Positions 7,911 to 14,719 of a stretch of 45,871 bases of DNA are shown piece by piece (the stretch's first letter is position 1; every line of letters begins with the position of its first letter). The notes beneath the pieces were generated by a model that ran no database searches, was not told where the DNA came from, and saw only the letters and a program-made list of their open reading frames with translations. The translations under genes and the position numbers were made by a program. The DNA is from an uncultured Pseudomonadota bacterium (GTDB lineage: Bacteria; Pseudomonadota; Gammaproteobacteria; Burkholderiales; Burkholderiaceae). The stretch lies in contig CAMLIZ010000013.1 in assembly GCA_946480245.1 (NCBI GenBank), positions 1 to 45,871 on the forward strand, read 5' to 3'.

Positions 7911-9422
7911 ATGTGGCGTAGAACGCGCAGACAAACCGCACGCCTGCAGAAGCTGCACGGCTGGGCCGCCAACGTGGACGCATTCGACGCGCCCTTTACC
8001 AGCGCCGAGGTCACCGCGCTGCAGCAGCAGCTGCAAGGCGACGTGATGCTGCCCAGCGACCCCGGCTACCCGGCCGCGCGCCAGCTGGCCAACCTGGCGT
8101 TCCAGCACTTTCCACTGCTCATCGCGTATTGCGAGGTCTTCAGCGACGTGCGCGCCTGCCTCGCGTTTGCGCACGCGCACAAGCTGCACGTGGCGGTGCG
8201 CTCCGGCGGCCACAGCACGGCGGGCTTCTCGGTCAACAACGGCATGGTGATCGACACCAGCCGCATCAACGGCATGTACGTGGACCCTGTGGCCAAGCGC
8301 GCCGTGGTGGGCCCGGGTACCAACTGGGCGCACTTCAACGCCACGCTGGCCACCTACGAGCTGCACGCCCCCACCGGCGTGTGCGGCGACGTGTGCGTGG
8401 CCGGCTACATGCAAGGCGGCGGCTACGGCCTCACGAGCCGCAAGTTCGGCATCAACTGCGACAGCGTGGTGAACATGCTGGTGATGCTGGCCGACGGCCG
8501 CATCGTGCAGGCCAACGAAACCGAGCACGCCGATCTCTTCTGGGCCATGCGCGGCGGCACCGGCAACAACTTCGGCATTCTTCTGCAGTGCACCTACCGG
8601 CTGCATGACTTGCGCCCGCTGTGGGGCTTTGGCCTGCACTGGCCGCTGAGCAAGGCGGCCGACGCCATGGTGGCGCTGCAGCGCGGCTACATGGCCAACG
8701 GCGTGAGCGGCGACCTGGGCTACATGGCCGTATTTCAGTACGAGACCACCGGCAAGAAGAAGCAGACCCACGCGCCCGCGCTGGTGATGCGCGGCGCCTA
8801 CTGGGGCTCGCGCAAGGAGGGCATGAAGCTGCTCAAGCCGCTGATCGAGGAAACCGGCGCCACCCTGCAGCTGGACCGCGTGGGCAGCTACTTCGAGCTG
8901 AACGACTGGCTCTTCGAAACCCCCGAGCCGGTGCCCAACTGCCCCGACCTGGCGCGCGAGGACAAGCAGAGCACCATCATCGCGCGCCGCCTGAAAGCCA
9001 AGGATTGGCAGAAGGTGTGCGACCTCTTCGCCAAGAGCCCCACGCCGTGGAACTGCTTCGTGATCGAGCCCTACGGCGGCGCGGTGAACGAAGTGCCACG
9101 CGACGCCACCGCCTTCGTGCACCGCGACGCCGACATGGATCTCTTCGTCGACGTGTTCTGGATGAACGAAGCCCAGCGCGTGCAGGCGCAGAGCTGGCTG
9201 GACGAATGCATGCACGTGCTGGACGGCTACAGCAACGGGGAGAGCTATCAAAACTACCCCCGCATGTCGCAAACCGACTACCGAATCCGTTATTGGAAGG
9301 AAGCGTTTCCGCGGCTGCTGGAGGTCAAGCAGAAGTACGACCCGGGGAACTTCTTTTGGTATGGGCAGAGTGTGTCGGAGGGGCCCGGGTCGCCCCGGCA
9401 GTCCGGCTCCGCGCCCGCTTAG
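7911..9422 (+). CDS. FAD-linked oxidase, berberine-bridge-enzyme type
   Basis: The 503-residue protein has the FAD_binding_4 (PCMH/VAO) fold followed by a BBE C-terminal domain. VAVRSGGHSTAGFS places His101, and PTGVCGDVCVAGYMQGGGYG places Cys158, at the two positions that bind FAD covalently in bicovalent BBE-type enzymes. The C-terminus YDPGNFFWYGQSV is the usual BBE end motif (DPxNFFxxxQS). Such enzymes oxidise sugars, alkaloids or other alcohols/amines with O2 and release H2O2; the substrate here is unknown. No signal peptide is seen (the N-terminus is Arg-rich, MWRRTRRQTARLQ). The ATG at 7911 is preceded by GAGGGG and is preferred over upstream in-frame starts. Confidence 0.85.
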   Translation: MWRRTRRQTARLQKLHGWAANVDAFDAPFTSAEVTALQQQLQGDVMLPSDPGYPAARQLANLAFQHFPLLIAYCEVFSDVRACLAFAHAHKLHVAVRSGGHSTAGFSVNNGMVIDTSRINGMYVDPVAKRAVVGPGTNWAHFNATLATYELHAPTGVCGDVCVAGYMQGGGYGLTSRKFGINCDSVVNMLVMLADGRIVQANETEHADLFWAMRGGTGNNFGILLQCTYRLHDLRPLWGFGLHWPLSKAADAMVALQRGYMANGVSGDLGYMAVFQYETTGKKKQTHAPALVMRGAYWGSRKEGMKLLKPLIEETGATLQLDRVGSYFELNDWLFETPEPVPNCPDLAREDKQSTIIARRLKAKDWQKVCDLFAKSPTPWNCFVIEPYGGAVNEVPRDATAFVHRDADMDLFVDVFWMNEAQRVQAQSWLDECMHVLDGYSNGESYQNYPRMSQTDYRIRYWKEAFPRLLEVKQKYDPGNFFWYGQSVSEGPGSPRQSGSAPA

Positions 9423-9455
9423 CCTCGAATCATCAAAGAGGAGGGTGCAGGGCAA

Positions 9456-9932
9456 ATGGAAACGAAAGACTGGGTAGCGATCTTTATCTCCCTGGCAGCC
9501 TTGGTGATCTCCGGGTGGACGTACCTCAGCACGCGGCATGGTGCGGTGCAGGCGGAGCGAGCCGCTGATACCGCCGAAAAGGCGTCGAAGTACTCGCTAC
9601 TGAATTCGAAGGCGGAACTCTTCGTCACGCTCAGGGCTGAGTTCCTCGCCATACACAACAACTTTCCGCGCGAACGGACAGGCAACTTCGTGGAGCATCG
9701 CCACGCCTACCGGGCCTATTGGATCAACGCATTCAACGAGTGGTATGTCACTACCAAGATATGCCCCGCATACAACTTGTGGGAAGAGTTCTACAAGGAT
9801 GCGATCACCAGTGCTGTCGCCGACGCTCACCTCGGTAGGGCACTGGATGAGATGCTCGCGGAAGGCTTTGCCTTTGGTGCTCGGTCGTTGAGAGGCAACT
9901 TTGTCGCCGCAGTCGGCGCGCGCAGTGCATAG
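9456..9932 (+). CDS. Hypothetical protein with one N-terminal membrane helix
   Basis: The 158-residue protein has a predicted membrane segment at about residues 6-24 (WVAIFISLAALVISGWTYL), followed by a soluble helical domain with many aromatic residues (FVEHRHAYRAYWINAFNEWYVTTKI). A strong AGAGGAGGG Shine-Dalgarno sequence lies 10 bases ahead of the ATG. Codon choice is visibly less GC-biased than in the genes on both sides (aag, gat, aca, ttg and similar are frequent), which suggests more recent acquisition. I recognise no family. It lies on the same strand as the quinoprotein operon, 41 bases upstream, and could be cotranscribed with it; a role there is not supported by sequence. Confidence 0.7.
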   Translation: METKDWVAIFISLAALVISGWTYLSTRHGAVQAERAADTAEKASKYSLLNSKAELFVTLRAEFLAIHNNFPRERTGNFVEHRHAYRAYWINAFNEWYVTTKICPAYNLWEEFYKDAITSAVADAHLGRALDEMLAEGFAFGARSLRGNFVAAVGARSA

Positions 9933-9973
9933 CGGACTGCGTTCCTCCACGGATTCCCAGAAGAGAAATTTCC

Positions 9974-11644
9974 TTGGGCACCCTCCTCTCCCTCTTCTTC
10001 ACCCCCCCCATGGCCGTCGCCCGCGTGGGCGCCAGCCCCACGCCGCTCGACGCCTTCGACTGGCGCACCTCGCAAGCCGCGCACGGCGGCATGCAGACCG
10101 TCATCGAGCCCGCGATCAGCTTTCGCGTGCTGCCCGACGCCACGCTGGAGCCCTTCATCCCCGATGCCATCCGCTTCAAGGACGACGACGGCGCGGTGCG
10201 CCCGGTGGCGCCGTTCTTCGAGTTGTGGGGCCGCTTCCAGTCGCCCACCGACGGCAGCGTGGAGGAGCTGCCGCTCACGCCCGCGCTGCTGGCCGAGCTG
10301 GGCATCGGCATGGAGCACATCGCCATCGAGGTGACGGCGGGCAACTTCAAGGCGGCGCGACGCCTGGCCGATGCGGCCACCGGCATCGCCGACATGGGCT
10401 GCAGCTTCACCGCGCGCGTCGATGTGCCGGGCACGCACCACGCGCCGGTGCCGCTGCCGGCCTACAGCCGCCACACCAGCCAGCAGCCGGCGCTGGTGTC
10501 GCCCGAGCGGCCCATTCCGCTCGGCTCGGTGCAGTGGATCAAGCCGCGCGCTCACACGGCGCCGGGCTTCGACGATGTGGCCCTGGATGTGCTGCGCCTG
10601 CGCTTCACGCCCGCGCGCGGCGAGGTGTATGGCCCGCCCACCGCGGTGACCGGGGTGGACCGGCTCACCGTCACCGGCATGGTGGACGTGGTGCAGCTGC
10701 CGGGCACCGAGCAGGGCCGCATGCACATGATCGTGAAGCCGGAGAATCGCATCCTCAACCCCGACACGCCGTACTCGCGCTACCGCATGGTCACCGGCCG
10801 CTATGAAGACCCGCAGCCGCAGGATGGCTACGACGGCGCCGACGACGGCAACAACACCGCCTGGGGTACGGTGGACGACAGCTGTGACGCGCTGATCACC
10901 GCCACGCTGGCGTGGCACGGCCAGCGCTACACCTGCAGCGCGCGCGTATTCGCCGGCCCGCCCGACTTTGCGCCCGACCGCCGCCCGTTCTACGGCGTGT
11001 CGGCCGATCTGGCCGACCGCGACGAGCCGCTGCTGCGCGTCACGCGGCACAACATGGCCGAGGTGCAGCACGAGGTGGTGGAGCTGTTTCGCCGCGTGTT
11101 CGAAACCGCGTCGGCGCTCAACATGGACCAGGCGCGCACCGAGGGCCTGCAGGACAACGCGATGAGCACCGCCGCCACTGCGCAGCTGCCCGCCACCGGC
11201 CCCAGCAGCATGACGCGCACCGACCAGCCCTGGGTGGACCGCGTGCCCGATCTCAACCCCGCGCAGCAGGCCTCGGTGTTCAGCACCGGCAGCGTGCGCG
11301 GGGATCGGCTGCCCTTCACGCAGGTGGTGCCCTTCGTGCACTCGCAGCTGATGGACGAGACCATCCTGCTGGACTTTCTGCGCCGCCGCCATGCGCACGT
11401 GCGGCGCCTGCTGCGCCCGGCCTTTGGCGCGGTGCCCGAGTGGGCCGAGAACCCGGGCCCCGAGCCCGACCCGGCGTTCCGCGATCCGCGCGTGCAGCGC
11501 GACCTGCAGCACGACATGCGCATGCCGCCCTACATGCGCGATGCCTACTGGATGCCGCTGTCGCTCACGCGCCGGCAGTACCGCATGATGATCGACTTCC
11601 TCGACCTGCTGGCCGAGGAGCAGGCGCCGGAGGCAACGGCATGA
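9974..11644 (+). CDS. LodA/GoxA-like protein, N-terminal domain only (split quinoprotein subunit)
   Basis: The 556-residue protein resembles the N-terminal half of LodA/GoxA cysteine-tryptophylquinone oxidases. Residues 9-21 (FTPPMAVARVGAS) match the conserved start (PPIxxARVGNS). AIRFKDDDGAVRPVAPFFELWGRF (66-88) matches the RFKDxxGxIxRQAARFRxxGY region. GTVDDSCDALITATL (298-312) and FAGPPDFAPD (326-335) match the DDxSDGPVxAxV and VAPPDFAP motifs. The C-terminus, from about 517 (MPPYMRDAYWMPLSLTRRQY), matches the MPxLxGDxxxxLTxxQY linker that normally leads into the quinone-bearing domain, but a stop follows. The TTG at 9974 is preferred because the family signature begins upstream of the ATG at 10010 and AGAAGAGA precedes the TTG. 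Assignment is from remembered motifs, not alignment. The stop overlaps the next start (ATGA). Confidence 0.72.
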   Translation: MGTLLSLFFTPPMAVARVGASPTPLDAFDWRTSQAAHGGMQTVIEPAISFRVLPDATLEPFIPDAIRFKDDDGAVRPVAPFFELWGRFQSPTDGSVEELPLTPALLAELGIGMEHIAIEVTAGNFKAARRLADAATGIADMGCSFTARVDVPGTHHAPVPLPAYSRHTSQQPALVSPERPIPLGSVQWIKPRAHTAPGFDDVALDVLRLRFTPARGEVYGPPTAVTGVDRLTVTGMVDVVQLPGTEQGRMHMIVKPENRILNPDTPYSRYRMVTGRYEDPQPQDGYDGADDGNNTAWGTVDDSCDALITATLAWHGQRYTCSARVFAGPPDFAPDRRPFYGVSADLADRDEPLLRVTRHNMAEVQHEVVELFRRVFETASALNMDQARTEGLQDNAMSTAATAQLPATGPSSMTRTDQPWVDRVPDLNPAQQASVFSTGSVRGDRLPFTQVVPFVHSQLMDETILLDFLRRRHAHVRRLLRPAFGAVPEWAENPGPEPDPAFRDPRVQRDLQHDMRMPPYMRDAYWMPLSLTRRQYRMMIDFLDLLAEEQAPEATA

Positions 11645-13371
11645 GCGAGGGCCACAGCTTCAAGCCGCGCAACCGCACCGCGCGTGCCGCGGGCGGGGTG
11701 GGCAACCCGGCCACGGCGCGCCTCGACGACGCGGTGGGCAATTGCTTTCCCGGCCTCGAGTTCGACGTGCGCAACCTCGACAGCCGCTTCTTCCCCGGGC
11801 TGGTGTTCCGCATCGTCGCAGCGCCCTTGGCGCCCGAGCCCGGCACCACGCCCAACGAAGGCGGCGCGCGCCTGGTGTTCGTCGACTGGATCGACGACCC
11901 GATGCTGCCGCCGCGCAGCCCCGAGCCCTGGGTGCAAACACTCTTGGCGCAGCTGCAGGGCGACGTGGGCAACACGCTCAGCAGTGGCCGTTGGTACCTG
12001 CAGTGGCTGCAGCAGGGCGGCAAGCGCATCTCGTGCACGCAGCCCAACGGCCAGCCGTGGGACGGCAAGTGGGTGTGGCGCTTCATCCGCAGCCTGCTGC
12101 CCGACGAGCCGCTCACCATCGGCCTGGTCAACCGCGACGCGGCGGTGCCGCAGCCGGAGATTCAGCTCACCGGCCTGCGCCGCCGCTACACCACGCCCGA
12201 CGGCGTGATCTCCCCGGTGTACGAGCCGGGCGAGCTCACGCAAAGCCTGTGCAACCCGTGGCAGCACGACTTTCGTGATTGCGCGTGCTACTACTGGGCC
12301 AGCAACCACCCCGATGCGGTGCTTGGCGAAAGCGCGCGCAACATCGACGAGCAGCCCGAGGACCCGACCACCGCGCTCACCTACCTCGACTGGCTGCGGC
12401 GCGACCGCAGCCCGGCCGGAGAGGTGGCGGTGCCCGATTCGCGCGCGGCCGCGCGGCCGTGGCAGATCGACCACTTCGAGATCAACTGGCGCTGGCAGGA
12501 GCTGGCCTATGTGATCGGTGGGCGCGAGATCGGCGCGGTGTACGCGCCGCCGCAGCCCGACAAGGCGCCGCCGTATGCCGACGCGGCCGAGATGATCCAC
12601 GAGCTCAGCACGCAGCTGGCGCCGATGGAGATGACGCTGGCCATCGAGTACCTGTACGCGCTGTTCTCGCTGCGCTCACCCGAGGAGGCGCCCAAGGACG
12701 CATGGCCCGCGATGGCGGCCGATCTGGTGGCCGTGCGGCAATCGCTCACGATCGTGGCGGTCAGCGAGATGACGCACCTGCGCTGGGTGAACCAGCTGCT
12801 GTGGGAGCTGGACCGCGCGGGCTTCTACCCGCCCGGCCAGCACTACGTGCCGGTGGTGCGCCACAGCGAGCACGGGCCGGTGGGCCTGCACGGGCTGCAC
12901 ACGCCGGCGCTGCGCGTGCTGGATTTCGACACGCTGGCCGCCTACATCCGCGTCGAGCGGCCCGGCGGCATGCTGGACCGCACGTATGCCCGCTGCGTGG
13001 CCACGCTTGAGCAGCCGCAGTACCCGCAGCACCTGCATGCGCTGGCGGTCAAGATCGACACCGACGGCACGCAGCACTGGGAGCGCTTCCGCGAGATGCG
13101 CACGGTGCTGGATTCGTATCGCGCGGCCCGCCCGCTGCCGTACCTGCGGCCGGTGCAGTTGGGCACGCGCAAGCAGGCCGCCGCCGCGCTGGAGGCCTAC
13201 GACGCACTGCTGGCCGCGCTGCGCAACGCGTATGCGCACGAGGCCGCGGGGCGCATGGCGGCGGCGCAGTTCGAGATCAGCACGGCGCGCCGGCAGATGG
13301 ACGTGCTGAACCGCGAGGCCGAGGCGCTGGCTGCGCGCGGCATCGGCGTGCCGTTCTTCAGCGTGCCCTGA
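11641..13371 (+). CDS. LodA/GoxA-like C-terminal domain with CTQ motif, fused to a ferritin-like domain
   Basis: The 576-residue protein has two parts. Residues 28-300 resemble the quinone domain of LodA/GoxA: LDDAVGNCFPGLEFDVR matches the LExCVGGxFFPGIE start. Residues 206-228 (PWQHDFRDCACYYWASNHPDAVL) match the PWQxDxxxC...FWPARVPNxVL region. In LodA the Asp needed for CTQ formation and the quinone Cys and Trp lie there; the equivalents here would be Asp210, Cys214 and Trp219, with only four residues between Cys and Trp. Residues 315-490 look ferritin-like (VioB/iminophenyl-pyruvate dimer synthase type): HELSTQLAPMEMTLAIEYLYALFS with Glu336, VSEMTHLRWVNQLL with Glu376/His379, and QHWERF with His479. 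No signal peptide is visible. It overlaps the upstream gene by ATGA and lies one base from the radical SAM gene. CTQ formation is inferred. Confidence 0.7.
   Translation: MSEGHSFKPRNRTARAAGGVGNPATARLDDAVGNCFPGLEFDVRNLDSRFFPGLVFRIVAAPLAPEPGTTPNEGGARLVFVDWIDDPMLPPRSPEPWVQTLLAQLQGDVGNTLSSGRWYLQWLQQGGKRISCTQPNGQPWDGKWVWRFIRSLLPDEPLTIGLVNRDAAVPQPEIQLTGLRRRYTTPDGVISPVYEPGELTQSLCNPWQHDFRDCACYYWASNHPDAVLGESARNIDEQPEDPTTALTYLDWLRRDRSPAGEVAVPDSRAAARPWQIDHFEINWRWQELAYVIGGREIGAVYAPPQPDKAPPYADAAEMIHELSTQLAPMEMTLAIEYLYALFSLRSPEEAPKDAWPAMAADLVAVRQSLTIVAVSEMTHLRWVNQLLWELDRAGFYPPGQHYVPVVRHSEHGPVGLHGLHTPALRVLDFDTLAAYIRVERPGGMLDRTYARCVATLEQPQYPQHLHALAVKIDTDGTQHWERFREMRTVLDSYRAARPLPYLRPVQLGTRKQAAAALEAYDALLAALRNAYAHEAAGRMAAAQFEISTARRQMDVLNREAEALAARGIGVPFFSVP
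12250..12297 (+). other. Candidate cysteine-tryptophylquinone (CTQ) site codons, Cys204 to Trp219
   Basis: These 16 codons encode CNPWQHDFRDCACYYW. Asp210 (12268-12270) and Cys214 (12280-12282) keep the D-x3-C spacing of the LodA quinone site, and Trp219 (12295-12297) is the predicted quinone tryptophan. In LodA the Cys and Trp are some 65 residues apart; in the QHNDH gamma subunit they are 6 apart, so this site has QHNDH-like spacing in a LodA-like frame. Cys204 and Cys216 are extra cysteines. The residue assignment is by motif matching from memory. Confidence 0.6.
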
Positions 13372-13372
13372 C

Positions 13373-14719
13373 ATGAACGTCGTTGCAGTACCCGTGGCTT
13401 CGCTCAAGCGCCGCCCACCCCCGGGGCCGAGCGAGGCGCATTGCTTCAGCACCGGCCAAGGCACGCACGCGCTGCTGGTGGATGGTTCGCGCGTGTACGA
13501 CGTGCCGGCGGATTTCGACGCGCGCCTGGCCGAGGCTGCGCGCCAGGGGCCGGCTGCGGAGCGCGCGCTGCTCGCCACGCTGGGCCTGCTGGGCGATGCG
13601 CCGGCGATCGGTGACGCGATCGAGCTGCCGGTGGTCAACGCCCTTGCGCTGGCGGTCTCCGAGCACTGCAACCTCGCGTGCGGCTACTGCTATGCGGACG
13701 GCGGCAGCTTCGGCAGCGCACCGCAGCACATGCCGTGGGCCGTGGCGCAAGCCGCCGTGAGCGCGCTGCTGGCACGCGTGCCGGCCGGCGGCAGCGCCAG
13801 CCTCGCGTTCCTGGGCGGCGAGCCGCTGCTCAATCGCAGCGTGCTGCAGCAGGCCACGCGGCTGGCCGCGGCGCTGGCGGCCGAGCGCCAGGTGACGATG
13901 CGCTTTGCCGTCACCACCAACGCCACGCAGATCACGCTGCAGGATGTGGCGTTCCTGGCCGAGCACCGCTTCATGGTCACCGTGAGCATCGACGGCGAAC
14001 AGGAGCTGCACGACCTGCTGCGGCCCACGCGCGGCGGCACCGGCAGCTATGCGCGCGTGGTGCAGCGCCTGCAGCCGCTGCTGGCGGCGCAGCAGGCGGG
14101 CGGGCTGCAGGTGAGTGCGCGCGTCACCGTCACGCCGCGCCACACGGCGCTGCGCGCCACGCTGGAGCACCTGATCGCGCTCGGCTTTCACAGCGTGGGC
14201 TTCTCGCCCAGCCTGAGCTCGCGTGACGCGTCGCTGCAACTGAACGAGCACGACATGCAGGCGCTGCTGGCGCAGATGGTGGATTGCGCGCAGGCCTTCG
14301 AGGCGCAGGTGCTGCAGCGCCGGCCGTACCCGTTCTCCAACATGCTGGCCGCGCTGCAGGAGCTGCACCGCGGCACGCACCGGCCGCTGCCGTGCGGCGC
14401 CGGCGCCGGCTACCTGGGCGTGTCAGCCGAGGGCGCGTATGGCGCCTGCCATCGCCTGGTGGAGGATCCGCGCGCGGCGATGGGCAGCGTGCAGGCCGGC
14501 GTCGACGACGCGGCGCGTGCGCACTGGCTGCAAGAGCGCCACGTCGATCGCCAGCAGCCCTGCAACCGCTGCTGGGCGCGCTACCTGTGCGGCGGTGGTT
14601 GCCATCACGAGGTGCTGCAGCGCGGGCGCCCGGCCTGCGACTTCATCCGCGGCTGGCTGCACCACGCGCTGGGCGCGTATGTGCGCATCGCCGACCAACG
14701 CCCGGATCTGTTTCGATGA
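13373..14719 (+). CDS. SPASM-domain radical SAM peptide maturase (QhpD/anSME-like)
   Basis: The 448-residue protein carries the radical SAM cluster motif CNLACGYC at Cys99/Cys103/Cys106, and the SAM-binding GGEPLLN at 149-154. The C-terminal SPASM domain has the full cysteine pattern for auxiliary 4Fe-4S clusters: Cys341, GX4C ending at Cys359, then Cys397-X2-Cys400-X5-Cys406-X3-Cys410, and Cys422. About 90 residues precede the radical SAM core and begin with a short beta-rich segment (HCFSTGQGTHALLVDGSRVYDVP). A comparable segment occurs in QhpD/PeaB, which forms Cys-to-Asp/Glu thioether bonds in the QHNDH gamma subunit. The likely substrate is the protein encoded just upstream, one base away. 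The stop overlaps the next gene start (ATGA). Radical SAM/SPASM identity is firm; substrate and reaction are inferred. Confidence 0.88.
   Translation: MNVVAVPVASLKRRPPPGPSEAHCFSTGQGTHALLVDGSRVYDVPADFDARLAEAARQGPAAERALLATLGLLGDAPAIGDAIELPVVNALALAVSEHCNLACGYCYADGGSFGSAPQHMPWAVAQAAVSALLARVPAGGSASLAFLGGEPLLNRSVLQQATRLAAALAAERQVTMRFAVTTNATQITLQDVAFLAEHRFMVTVSIDGEQELHDLLRPTRGGTGSYARVVQRLQPLLAAQQAGGLQVSARVTVTPRHTALRATLEHLIALGFHSVGFSPSLSSRDASLQLNEHDMQALLAQMVDCAQAFEAQVLQRRPYPFSNMLAALQELHRGTHRPLPCGAGAGYLGVSAEGAYGACHRLVEDPRAAMGSVQAGVDDAARAHWLQERHVDRQQPCNRCWARYLCGGGCHHEVLQRGRPACDFIRGWLHHALGAYVRIADQRPDLFR

Noticed and set aside
11641..13371. Possibility that the second quinoprotein-operon gene is simply a ferritin-like protein with no LodA relation
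   Set aside because: The PWQxDxxxC...W segment, the FPGLE start and the neighbouring LodA-N-like gene and LodB/QhpG-like flavoprotein together make a chance match unlikely, though this still needs a profile search.
9974..14719. A RiPP cluster with a small precursor peptide for the radical SAM enzyme
   Set aside because: I found no short precursor-like gene with a leader/core pattern near the radical SAM gene; the tightly coupled upstream protein is the better substrate.
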